In this document: positions 57,383 through 64,000 of the stretch, piece after piece
Numbering within the stretch: position 1 is the first letter of the stretch
How the letters are laid out: each line of letters opens with the position of its first letter
DNA from: RHKX01 sp963823565
GTDB lineage: Bacteria; Actinomycetota; Thermoleophilia; Solirubrobacterales; 70-9
Assembly (NCBI GenBank): GCA_963823565.1
Contig: CAWGLR010000001.1
Location: forward strand, 1,116,001-1,180,000
Direction: 5' to 3'
Length of the DNA: 64,000 bases
Translations under genes and position numbers: made by a program
The notes under the pieces: model-generated
Seen by the model: only the letters and a program-made list of their open reading frames with translations
What the model was told of the DNA's origin: nothing
The model's database searches: none

Positions 57383-58249
57383 ATGGACGAGGGGTACTTC
57401 CCGCGCGGCAGGTCGGTTCTGCGCCGCGTCCAGGGGGAACGATCGGTCGGCCTGATGTACGGCCAGCGGGCGCTTCTGGTCGGGGCGCTCGACGCCCGCA
57501 ACTACGTCGGCACCGCCGAGCACTCGCGCTACCGCGACCGCCCGTTCAAGCGACTCGCGGCGACGGGGAAGATGTTCGAGGCCGTCTTCTTCGGCACCCG
57601 GGCGGAGGCGGACCGCGTGCTCGCCGCGGTCGCGCGGATGCACGCGCCGGTCGAGGGCGAGCTGGGGAGCGACGGCGGCGGCTTCGGGCCGGGCACCCGC
57701 TACTCGGCCTTCGATCCCGAGCTGATGCTCTGGACGATCGCCGTCGCCGCCGAGTCGGCCGCGACCTTCTACGAGCTCCTGGTGCGAAGGATGAGCGAGG
57801 GCGAGCTCGACGACTTCTGGGCCGACTGGGTGCGCTTCGGAGAGCTCTTCGGCATGGACCCCGCCGTCGCTCCCTGCGGCTGGGCCGCCTTCCGCGACTG
57901 GTACGGCGGACGCCTCGCGAGCGACGAGATGGGGCTCACCGAGGAGGCCCGGCACGTCGGCCGCGGCGTCGCCTTCCGGATCCCCGTCCCGCGGATCGAG
58001 TCGCCCGTACTCGAGGTCCACAACCTCGTCCTGCTCGGGAGCCTTCCGCCGCGGGTCCGCGCTCTCTACGGCCTGCCCTGGGATCCGGCCCGCGAGATCG
58101 CGTTCCGGGCCGCCACCCGCGCGATCCGCTCCTCGCGCCCCCTCTCCCCCCGCGCGCTCGCCCGTGGACGCAACGGCGGCCGGTTCGACAGGGTCGCGCG
58201 CACCGAGGCGCGGCGGATCGAGCAGGGCCGCCCGCCGATCCCGCTTTAG
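57383..58249 (+). CDS. DUF2236 (oxygenase MpaB-like) family protein
   Basis: This 288-residue protein starts with a VLRRVQGERSVGLMYGQRALLVGALDA stretch and has FKRLAATGKMFEAVFFGT, ARMHAPVEG, FDPELMLWTIAVAAESAATFYELLV and GLPWDPAREIAFRAATRAIRSS. These are typical of DUF2236/MpaB_Lcp-like proteins, which can bind haem and cleave latex or act as oxygenases. A His/Arg haem site is plausible (ARMHAP) but not proven. No signal peptide. Confidence 0.8.
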   Translation: MDEGYFPRGRSVLRRVQGERSVGLMYGQRALLVGALDARNYVGTAEHSRYRDRPFKRLAATGKMFEAVFFGTRAEADRVLAAVARMHAPVEGELGSDGGGFGPGTRYSAFDPELMLWTIAVAAESAATFYELLVRRMSEGELDDFWADWVRFGELFGMDPAVAPCGWAAFRDWYGGRLASDEMGLTEEARHVGRGVAFRIPVPRIESPVLEVHNLVLLGSLPPRVRALYGLPWDPAREIAFRAATRAIRSSRPLSPRALARGRNGGRFDRVARTEARRIEQGRPPIPL

Positions 58250-58315
58250 ACGCCCTAGCGTCGCGACCAGGCTGCCGATCGCGATCGCGGCGCTCGCGCT
58301 GCTCCGCCGCTTCGC

Positions 58316-58507
58316 GTGAAGGCCGGCACCTTCGTCACTTGCGGTGAGAGCGAGAACCAGCGCTCCGAGCACGCGAGCGATTACGCCCGCGCCTTCTCGA
58401 GGAAGAAGTGGAACCGGGCGCCGTTCTGCGCCAAGGACGTCGCGAGGCAGACGCTTTCGACCAAGCGGCTCGCGATCCGGCCGAAGGGCGAAAAGAAGGG
58501 GCGCTAG
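58316..58507 (+). CDS. Small basic ORF, doubtful
   Basis: A 63-residue frame with a GTG start codes for a very basic peptide (FSRKKWNRAPFCAKDVARQT and RPKGEKKGR) with two cysteines. Its stop overlaps the convergent glycosyltransferase stop by 4 nt. Codon use is less G/C-rich at third positions than in neighbours. I know no family. It may be a small secreted-protein tail or chance. The region 58250-58315 has nothing else. Confidence 0.3.
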   Translation: MKAGTFVTCGESENQRSEHASDYARAFSRKKWNRAPFCAKDVARQTLSTKRLAIRPKGEKKGR

Positions 58508-59787
58508 CCGCCGGCCGCGGCGGCGATCAGGTCCGCCGCCCGCTCCTTGCCGTCGGCGGCCCGCAGCCGGCGCGAGACGGCCTCGAGGCGCGCCGCGAGC
58601 TCGCGGTCGGCGAGCAGCCCGTCGATCGCGGCCCGCAGCTCCGCGGGGTCGTGCGCGTAGGTGTCGAGGCGGCGGCCGAAGCCGGTCTCGTCGATCCGCT
58701 GCGCGTTGTCGTACTGGTCCCAGAACAGCGGCAGCACGACCATCGGCACCCCGAAGTGCAACGACTCGGTGACGGTGTTGTTGCCGCCGTGGGTGATCAC
58801 GAGATCGACCTGGGGCAGGATCGAGGTCTGCGGCAGGAACTCCTCCCCGGCCATGTTCGAGGCGAGCTCGAGCTCGGTGTGCTGGGGGCCCATCGAGACG
58901 ATCACCCGGTAGGGCGAGTCGGCGAGCGAGGCGATCAGCGACCGCATCAGCTCGACGTCGCCGGAGCCGAGCGAGCCGAGGCTGAGGTAGACGAGCGGAC
59001 CGTCGCCCGAGGCGAGCGGCTCCGGCAGCTCCCAGGCGGCGTCTGTCGAGCGGACGCTCGACTCGAGGTTGTGCCAGCCGCGCTCGGCAGACAGCGGCCG
59101 GGCGCGGCGGTAGTCGACCTCGCGCGGGTAGAGCGAGAGGTTGAGGTCGGGCGAATCGTGGATCAGCTCGAGCTCGGGAAGCGGCGGCGCGCCGCGCTCG
59201 CGGCAGAACTCGTCGAAGGAGGCGTGCATGGGGCCGATCACCCGCGCGTACTCGGAGCGGAACTCCTCCCAGCCGCCGCGATCGGCGGCCGGATAGCCGG
59301 AGAAGGCCGGCGGCACCTCGGGATCCTTCACCTCCGCCGGGTTGCAGGAGACGATCCGCACCCAGGGCGCCTCGGCGGCGGGAATCGCCGGGAAGGCGAC
59401 GACGTTGTCCTCGACGACGACGTCGGGCCTGACCTCGTCGATGATCCCCCGGAGCTTGTCGTCGACGTATCGCGCGCCGTCGATCAGCGCCTGGAACGTC
59501 GGCGCGATGAAGCCCTCGATCTGCTCGATCGTCGGCTTGCGGAAGATTGGCGCGGTCTCGCGGATGAAGTCCTTCCAGAACTGCCCCGGGTCCTCATCGG
59601 CGTCGGAGGGCTCGGCGAGGTGGACGAGTCGCTCCTCGAACCCCTTCTCCTCGAGCGTCCCCTCGAACGACGCCTCGGCGATGAACACGACGCGCCAGCC
59701 GCGGCGGCGCAATACGTCGGCGATCCCGACGCAGTTGTTGGTCGGCCCGTAGGCGCTCTCCGGAAAGAAGGCAACCGTCTTGGCCAT
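58504..59787 (-). CDS. MGT-family glycosyltransferase (GT1 type)
   Basis: This 427-residue GT-B enzyme has an N-terminal acceptor domain starting TVAFFPESAYGPTNNCVGIADVLRRRGWR (hydrophobic strand then helix). Its C-terminal donor domain has VYLSLGSLGSGDVELM, VIVSMGPQ, FLPQTSILPQVDLVITHGGNNTVTE and GVPMVVLPLFWDQYDNAQR. The HGGNNTxTE and DQxxNA motifs are those of macrolide- or UDP-type glycosyltransferases. The acceptor is unknown. A TAGTCT hexamer lies 7 nt before the ATG and it is divergent from metF. Confidence 0.9.
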   Translation of the reverse strand: MAKTVAFFPESAYGPTNNCVGIADVLRRRGWRVVFIAEASFEGTLEEKGFEERLVHLAEPSDADEDPGQFWKDFIRETAPIFRKPTIEQIEGFIAPTFQALIDGARYVDDKLRGIIDEVRPDVVVEDNVVAFPAIPAAEAPWVRIVSCNPAEVKDPEVPPAFSGYPAADRGGWEEFRSEYARVIGPMHASFDEFCRERGAPPLPELELIHDSPDLNLSLYPREVDYRRARPLSAERGWHNLESSVRSTDAAWELPEPLASGDGPLVYLSLGSLGSGDVELMRSLIASLADSPYRVIVSMGPQHTELELASNMAGEEFLPQTSILPQVDLVITHGGNNTVTESLHFGVPMVVLPLFWDQYDNAQRIDETGFGRRLDTYAHDPAELRAAIDGLLADRELAARLEAVSRRLRAADGKERAADLIAAAAGG

Positions 59788-59794
59788 CGCGCCC

Positions 59795-59800
59795 AGACTA
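59795..59800 (-). promoter_or_regulatory. -10 element (TAGTCT) of the glycosyltransferase gene
   Basis: On the minus strand TAGTCT is followed by 7 nt and the ATG at 59787. Confidence 0.45.
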
Positions 59801-59816
59801 TTGAGGCGGGCCGTTC

Positions 59817-59822
59817 TACGAT
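59817..59822 (+). promoter_or_regulatory. -10 element (TACGAT) of metF
   Basis: TACGAT is followed by 6 nt and the ATG at 59829; the divergent glycosyltransferase hexamer is only 16 bp away. Confidence 0.5.
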
Positions 59823-59828
59823 CCACCG

Positions 59829-60746
59829 ATGCGAATCTCGGAGATTCTCGGTGGGCCCGAGCCCTGCTTCTCGTTCGAGTTCTTCCCCCCGAAGACCGAG
59901 GAGGGCGAACGGGCGCTGTTCGAGAGCGTCGCCGAGCTGCACCGGCTCGAGCCCGGCTTCGTCTCCGTCACCTACGGCGCCGCGGGCTCGACCCGTGACG
60001 GCACCGTCGAGGTCACGACCCGGATCCAGCAGGAGTACGGGATCGAGACTATGGCCCACCTCAGCGTCGTCGGCGAGACCGTCGAGGGAATCGAGACGAT
60101 CCTCTCCCGCTTCGCCGAGGCCGGGATCGAGAACATCCTCGCCCTGCGCGGCGACCCCCCGCGCGGTGAGACCGACTTCGTGCCCCCGCCCGGCGGCCTG
60201 CGGACCTCCTCCGAGCTCGCCGCCTTCATCCGCGCCTACCCGGCGACCCGGAACTTCGGGATCGGCGCCTCCTGCCACCCCGAGATCCACCCCGAAGCCG
60301 CCTCGGCCGAGGCCGACATCGCGTTCCTCAGGGAGAAGGTGGAGGCCGGCGCGGAGTTCCTGATCAGCCAGCTCTTCTTCGACAACGCCGTCTACTTCGA
60401 CTGGCTCGCCGAGGTGCGCGAGGCGGGGATCGACGTCCCGGTCATCCCCGGGATCCTGCCGATCATCTCGCGCGAGGGGCTGCACCGGTTCTGCAAGGCG
60501 TGCGGGGCCAACATCCCGCCGCGGCTCGACGGGCAGCTCGAGGCGCTCGGCGGCGACGTCGAGGCCGAGCGCGCCTTCGGCATCGCCTACGCCGCGCGCC
60601 AGTGCGAGGAGCTGCTCGCCGCCGGCGCTCCCGGCATCCACTTCTTCGTGCTCAACCGCGCCGCATCGGTCCGGGCGGTGCTGGGTGCCCTGCTCGCCGC
60701 CCGCCCCTGGACCCGAGCGGCGAATCCGGCGAGGTCGGTCAGCTAG
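59829..60746 (+). CDS. metF: 5,10-Methylenetetrahydrofolate reductase
   Basis: This 305-residue TIM-barrel flavoprotein reduces methylene-THF to methyl-THF for methionine synthesis. It has CFSFEFFPPKTEEGE at the N-terminus, FVSVTYGAAGSTRDGT, HLSVVGET, NILALRGDPPRGE, IGASCHPEIHPEA, LISQLFFDNAVYF and VPVIPGILPI, the full set of family motifs. Length is standard. Confidence 0.96.
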   Translation: MRISEILGGPEPCFSFEFFPPKTEEGERALFESVAELHRLEPGFVSVTYGAAGSTRDGTVEVTTRIQQEYGIETMAHLSVVGETVEGIETILSRFAEAGIENILALRGDPPRGETDFVPPPGGLRTSSELAAFIRAYPATRNFGIGASCHPEIHPEAASAEADIAFLREKVEAGAEFLISQLFFDNAVYFDWLAEVREAGIDVPVIPGILPIISREGLHRFCKACGANIPPRLDGQLEALGGDVEAERAFGIAYAARQCEELLAAGAPGIHFFVLNRAASVRAVLGALLAARPWTRAANPARSVS

Positions 60747-60749
60747 GCT
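60744..60749 (+). promoter_or_regulatory. -10 element (TAGGCT) of the DUF3105 gene
   Basis: TAGGCT overlaps the metF stop codon and lies 9 nt before the ATG at 60759. Confidence 0.4.
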
Positions 60750-60758
60750 TCCGCGCCG

Positions 60759-61547
60759 ATGGCAAGCCGAAAGGACGAGAAGGAGCGCCTCCGCCAGGAG
60801 CGCATGAAGGCCGAGCAGGAGGCGTCCGCGAGCGCGCGGCGCCGGCTGATGCTCGGCTACGTCGTCGCCGGCGTCCTCGCCCTCGCGATCGCGGTCGGCG
60901 TCGTCGTCGCAGTCGCCGGAGGAGGCGGGGACAGCGACGAGCCCGGCACGAGCACCGGCGGCGGGAGCAACTCCGGCGGCGAGAACGTCAACACAACCTT
61001 CGGCGTCCTCGACGACGACGTCCAGGTCGACGACCGCGAGGGCACGGAGCCGCCCCCGGTCGAGAACGGCGACCTCGTCGGCGCCTCCAACGAGGCCGGC
61101 TGCGACCTCCAGCAGGACCTCCCCGACGAGGGCAGCACGCACTTCAGCGAGATCGACAAGAAGGTCGACTACAAGACGAACCCCCCGACCTCGGGCGACC
61201 ATTACGCCGCCAACGAGGCAGGCTCGGGCGCGTCGGCGGACGGCGCCTTCCTCGACACGCCCAACTGGAACCGGCTCGTCCACTCGCTCGAGCACGGGCG
61301 CGTCGAGATCCAGTACAGCCCCGACCTCCCCGAGGAAGACCAGCTGGCGATCAAGGGCGTCTTCGACGAGTCGCCCGGTGGCGTGATCCTCTTCCCCAAC
61401 GCGGACATGCCCTACGACGTCGCGGCGACCGCGTGGACCCAGCTCGTCGGCTGCGACAGCTTCGAGGGCGGCCCGACGCTCGACGTGCTGCGCGACTTCC
61501 GCGACCAGTACCTCGGCCGCGGCCCCGAGGCGATCCCCTTCCAGTAG
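60759..61547 (+). CDS. DUF3105 membrane-anchored protein
   Basis: This 262-residue protein has a basic cytoplasmic N-terminus, one transmembrane segment (LMLGYVVAGVLALAIAVGVVVAVAGG, near residues 30-55) and a Gly/Ser linker. The extracellular DUF3105 domain shows YKTNPPTSGDHYAANEAG, RLVHSLEHGRVEIQYSPD and FPNADMPYDVAATAW. The His-rich motif (SGDH and HSLEHG) may bind metal. Function is unknown. A 9-bp hairpin follows the stop. Confidence 0.85.
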   Translation: MASRKDEKERLRQERMKAEQEASASARRRLMLGYVVAGVLALAIAVGVVVAVAGGGGDSDEPGTSTGGGSNSGGENVNTTFGVLDDDVQVDDREGTEPPPVENGDLVGASNEAGCDLQQDLPDEGSTHFSEIDKKVDYKTNPPTSGDHYAANEAGSGASADGAFLDTPNWNRLVHSLEHGRVEIQYSPDLPEEDQLAIKGVFDESPGGVILFPNADMPYDVAATAWTQLVGCDSFEGGPTLDVLRDFRDQYLGRGPEAIPFQ

Positions 61548-61551
61548 CCCG

Positions 61552-61574
61552 GTCGGCGGGTTGCACCCGCCGAC
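61552..61574 (+). terminator. Terminator hairpin after the DUF3105 gene
   Basis: GTCGGCGGG and CCCGCCGAC pair perfectly around TTGCA. There is no T-run. Confidence 0.65.
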
Positions 61575-61627
61575 GTCCCGATGCCGCGGGCTCGCGGCCG
61601 CTGGCAGCATCGCGCTACTTGCCGTCC

Positions 61628-61637
61628 ACACCGGTGT
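61628..61637. promoter_or_regulatory. 10-bp palindrome before the amidase gene
   Basis: ACACCGGTGT is a perfect palindrome 30 bp upstream of the ATG at 61667. It is short and may be chance. Confidence 0.25.
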
Positions 61638-61666
61638 TTGCCAAGGTGTGAAGGGGCGCTAACGCG

Positions 61667-62818
61667 ATGATCATTCGAGGCTTGCGAAAGGGACTTCCGC
61701 CGGCCGCCGCGGCGGCATGCGCGCTCCTGCTCGCGCTCGCGCCGGGAGCGGCGGCGGCCGACCGCCCCGCGGTCGCACGCGACTTCTCCCAGCCGGTACC
61801 GGACGCGACGCAGGTGCACGCTCCCGTCGCCGGGACCGTCGCGCCCAGGGACGGCTACGGCGCCGAGGGCCCGGTCGTCTGGCGCAGCGAACCGGCGCGG
61901 GCGCCACGGCGCTTCGACATCGTCGGCGTCGCCGGCGAGACGCACGCGCTCGAGTTCCGCACCCGACGCGCGGGCGGAAATTGGAGCGACTGGGCCGAGA
62001 CCGACAACGGCGACCCCGTGTACGCCGGCGGCGCCGACTACGTCCAGATCCGCAGCCGCACCGTGCCGATCGAGGGCCGCCTCTTCTTCGTCAGCCTGCC
62101 GGCTCCGCCCGACAACCCGCCGCGGCCCGTCGCGCGAGACGCGGCCGAGCGGCGCGGCGGGGTGCAGGAGCCGAAGTTCGTCACGCGCGCCGAGTGGGGA
62201 GCGAGGAAGCGCAAGGGCGGCTGCGAGCCGCGGGACAAGCCGAGCTTCGGGAAGGTCAAGGCGAGCGTCATCCATCACACCGTCAGCACCAACACGTACT
62301 CGCGCGCGGAGGCTCCCGGGCTGGTGCTCGGCATCTGCCTCTTCCACCGCAACGGCAACGGCTGGGACGACATCGGCTACAACGCGCTCGTCGACCGTTT
62401 CGGCACCCTCTACCAGGGTCGCGCGGGCGGGATGTCGCGCGCCGTCATCGGCGCCCAGGCCGAGGGCATCAACACCTACACGACCGGCATCGCCTCGATC
62501 GGCGACCACACATCGAAGCCGCCGTCGAAGAAGACCAAGCGGGCGATCGTCCGCTACCTGGCGTGGAAGCTCGACATCTCCGGCCTCGAGGCGACCGGCC
62601 GCACCTCGCTCCTATCCGCCGGGGGCGAAACCCAGCGCACCCCCAAGGGCAAGCGCGTGCGCGTCCCGATGATCTTCAGCCACAACTACACGAATTTCAC
62701 CGGCTGCGCCGGCGCGAAGCTGATCCGCCAGATCCCGAAGATCCGCCGCACCGTCCAGAAGCGACTGGACCGGTACGGGAGCGCCCCGCCAGACGACCCC
62801 TCCGGCGGCGTCGGCTAG
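61667..62818 (+). CDS. Secreted N-acetylmuramoyl-L-alanine amidase / PGRP-like protein
   Basis: This 383-residue protein has a signal peptide (AAAAACALLLALAPGAAAA) and a region with FDIVGVAGETHALEFRTR that resembles a small wall-binding module. A PGRP/amidase_2 domain follows from about residue 175, with TRAEWGARKRKGGC, SVIHHTVSTNTYS (zinc His), IGYNALVDRFGTLYQGR (Tyr) and FSHNYTNFTGCAG (zinc His and Cys). The metal and catalytic residues of the T7-lysozyme type are kept. It should cut the amide between N-acetylmuramate and the stem peptide. Confidence 0.87.
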   Translation: MIIRGLRKGLPPAAAAACALLLALAPGAAAADRPAVARDFSQPVPDATQVHAPVAGTVAPRDGYGAEGPVVWRSEPARAPRRFDIVGVAGETHALEFRTRRAGGNWSDWAETDNGDPVYAGGADYVQIRSRTVPIEGRLFFVSLPAPPDNPPRPVARDAAERRGGVQEPKFVTRAEWGARKRKGGCEPRDKPSFGKVKASVIHHTVSTNTYSRAEAPGLVLGICLFHRNGNGWDDIGYNALVDRFGTLYQGRAGGMSRAVIGAQAEGINTYTTGIASIGDHTSKPPSKKTKRAIVRYLAWKLDISGLEATGRTSLLSAGGETQRTPKGKRVRVPMIFSHNYTNFTGCAGAKLIRQIPKIRRTVQKRLDRYGSAPPDDPSGGVG

Positions 62819-63753
62819 GCGGCCGGCGCCCGGTACAGCGGGAAGAAGCCGTCGTCCTCGCGGCCGGCGCTGAGCTCGGCGTAGGCGGCGGGGTCGCAGA
62901 TCAGCTCGTAGGTGCGGAACGGCAGCTCGCGGTTGGCGAAGCCGCGCTTGAACTCCTCGAGCCCGTCGCCGGGCTTGACGCCGCCGCCGAGGTTGAGCGG
63001 CAGCCCGAGCTCCTCGGCGTGCTCGGTGCAGGCGACGATCAAATTCTTCGAGGGCGCGCGGCGGCGATGGGAGTCGGCGGTGCCGGAGAGGTAGTAGTGG
63101 AGGAAGCCGTCGCTGATCGCCGTCAGCGCGGCGGCGGCGACGTCGCCCCCGGGCCCGCGCACGGTGACGAGCCACGAGCGCGGGAAGGCGAGCAGGGCGC
63201 GGAAGTAGGAGACGTCGAAGAAGTAGCGATCGCTCGCCTCGACGACGCGCATCGTCTCGGTGTAGACGGAGAGGAAGCCCGCGAGCTCGTCGTCGCTCGC
63301 CTCCGGCCCGGGGGTGCGCTCGACCGCGTAGCCGGCGGCCTCGTTCTTGCGGATCTGCTGGCGGTCGCTCATCCGCGACTTGCGCGGCAGCTCGGGGTCC
63401 GACAGCAGCACGATCGATCGCTCGGTCGGGTCGGCGAACGAGGCCGGCTCGCCGAGGCGGTCGCGGACGAAGATCGAGACGAGCCCGCTCGCCGCCAGGT
63501 CCGCCGAGGCCAGGTCGATCGGCTCCCCGGCGGTCGCGGCACCGGGGTAGGAGTAGGGCGAAGTCGCGTCGCGGCGCTCGCTGCCCGGGATCTCACGGAC
63601 GATCAGCGGCAGCGCGGCCCGCGAGTCGCCGTCCTCGGCGAGGAGCGTGTGCGTCGTCCCCTCCGCCGCCAGGAACTCGCGCGAGCGGAAGAACTCGCCC
63701 TCGACCGCGGTGGCGCCGGCGTCGGCGCGCAGCTCGACCGTCGCCGCGCTCAC
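62815..63753 (-). CDS. GNAT-fold (FemAB/BioF2-like) acyltransferase
   Basis: This 312-residue protein has two GNAT-like halves. The second has RKSRMSDRQQIRKNEAAGY, SYFRALLAFPRSWLVTVRG, DGFLHYYLSGTADSHR, APSKNLIVACTEHAEELG and LPLNLGGGVKPGDGLEEFKRGF, the last being the typical 'G-x-LxxFKxxF' of FemAB/BioF2-like aminoacyl- or acyltransferases that modify cell envelope components. GTG start at 63753 overlaps the upstream gene's stop (GTGA). It converges on the amidase gene. Confidence 0.82.
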   Translation of the reverse strand: MSAATVELRADAGATAVEGEFFRSREFLAAEGTTHTLLAEDGDSRAALPLIVREIPGSERRDATSPYSYPGAATAGEPIDLASADLAASGLVSIFVRDRLGEPASFADPTERSIVLLSDPELPRKSRMSDRQQIRKNEAAGYAVERTPGPEASDDELAGFLSVYTETMRVVEASDRYFFDVSYFRALLAFPRSWLVTVRGPGGDVAAAALTAISDGFLHYYLSGTADSHRRRAPSKNLIVACTEHAEELGLPLNLGGGVKPGDGLEEFKRGFANRELPFRTYELICDPAAYAELSAGREDDGFFPLYRAPAA

Positions 63754-64000
63754 TCCGAATCCGACCAGCGCTCGCGCCAGCCGTCCGCCGTGATCCCCCA
63801 GATCTCGCAGTCGATGAGCGTCCCGTCGGGGCGGCGGATGTGCTGAGGCATCGTCCCCTCGTGCTGCCATCCCTGCCAGGTCACGGCCTTCTTCGCCGCC
63901 GAGTTGAAGGCGGGGATGCGGCCGTAGACGCGGTGGGCACCGAACTCCTCGAACGCCTTGGCGACCGTCAGCCGCTCGGCCTCGCGGCCGACGCCCCGCG
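63750..64000 (-). CDS. GNAT (RimJ/RimL-like) acetyltransferase, C-terminal part (partial)
   Basis: Only the last 80 or so residues are in the window, ending at TGA. They read GVGREAERLTVAKAFEEFG, AHRVYGRIPAFNSAAKKAV, WQGWQHEGTMPQHI and IDCEIWGITADGW. The N-for-alanine 'NxxxxKxxxxxGxxxEG' pattern and the final W are those of RimJ/RimL-type GNATs. It overlaps the FemAB-like gene by 4 nt, so both are in one operon. Confidence 0.75.
   Translation of the reverse strand, partial: RGVGREAERLTVAKAFEEFGAHRVYGRIPAFNSAAKKAVTWQGWQHEGTMPQHIRRPDGTLIDCEIWGITADGWRERWSDSE

Noticed and set aside
57302..58372. Minus-strand frame opposite the DUF2236 gene
   Set aside because: Its N-terminus looks faintly hydrophobic, but the rest mirrors the DUF2236 gene, whose family motifs are clear.

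Overview
The window is a single stretch of very GC-rich DNA (about 70% G+C by eye) with dense, short-spaced genes, many GTG and some TTG starts, and frequent ATGA/GTGA stop-start overlaps. Gene content (collagen-like 'GKDIK' ladder secreted protein, acidic MGILDDAI protein, DUF3105 protein, Pdh and branched-chain oxoacid dehydrogenase operons, DUF2236 protein, MGT-type glycosyltransferase) suggests an actinobacterium of class Thermoleophilia (Solirubrobacterales-like). This is inferred from protein style, not from a marker gene. It looks like ordinary chromosome: no rRNA, CRISPR array, prophage, integrase or insertion sequence was seen.

Layout. 1-3.1 kb: end of purF, then purN-purH (purine synthesis) and a PhzF-like gene. 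3.1-4.2 kb: tRNA-Lys abutting a 5'-truncated HNH gene, and a histidine phosphatase. 4.3-7.9 kb: thiamine genes, thiO-thiS-thiG reading left behind a TPP riboswitch and thiE reading right, plus a membrane protein. 8-14.9 kb: lpdA (E3), a DsbA-fold gene, then pdhA-pdhB-pdhC. 14.9-17.5 kb: lipB, a UbiB-type kinase and an NTF2-like gene. 17.5-22.2 kb: a second E1alpha-E1beta-E2 operon ending in a leucine/valine-type dehydrogenase, apparently for branched-chain amino acid breakdown. 22.2-31.8 kb: secreted proteins, an M28 peptidase, a FAD/Fe-S oxidoreductase, a benzoylformate-decarboxylase-like enzyme and a beta-propeller/PKD protein. 32-39 kb: TetR-thiolase, acyl-CoA dehydrogenase, alpha/beta hydrolase, TetR-P450. 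39-47 kb: GNAT, methyltransferase, lipA, a degenerate rhomboid, small membrane proteins, two tRNA-Ala genes, glutamate dehydrogenase and a 75-bp tandem repeat array. 47-64 kb: adenylate cyclase, cupin, hemerythrin/LLM oxidoreductase, HAD phosphatase, PucR regulator, trypsin-like protease, acyl-CoA ligase, Abi-alpha-like protein, PAS-GGDEF protein, DUF2236, glycosyltransferase, metF, DUF3105, a peptidoglycan-recognition amidase and two GNAT-fold genes.

A metabolic theme runs through the left two thirds. TPP synthesis (thiOSGE), lipoate synthesis (lipA, lipB), a shared E3, two TPP- and lipoate-dependent 2-oxoacid dehydrogenases, leucine dehydrogenase and a TPP-dependent decarboxylase all sit within about 40 kb.

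The most interesting signals are structural. (1) A composite dispersed repeat sits in frame inside the linkers of both E2 proteins, at the end of a TetR gene and after lpdA. (2) A second 75-bp element occurs five times in tandem after gdhA and once before the acyl-CoA dehydrogenase. (3) Some fifteen genes have a TANNNT hexamer 6-9 nt before the start codon, the signature of leaderless transcription. (4) Two perfect palindromes precede the two TetR genes, and a CRP-like site overlaps the promoter of the branched-chain operon. (5) A rhomboid has lost its catalytic histidine, and ThiS has a non-canonical C-terminus. (6) Single-base frameshifts break an E2, a small secreted protein and an LLM-hemerythrin fusion; a GNAT remnant and a HAD gene lacking a normal start codon add to this. 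These may be sequencing errors or true decay.
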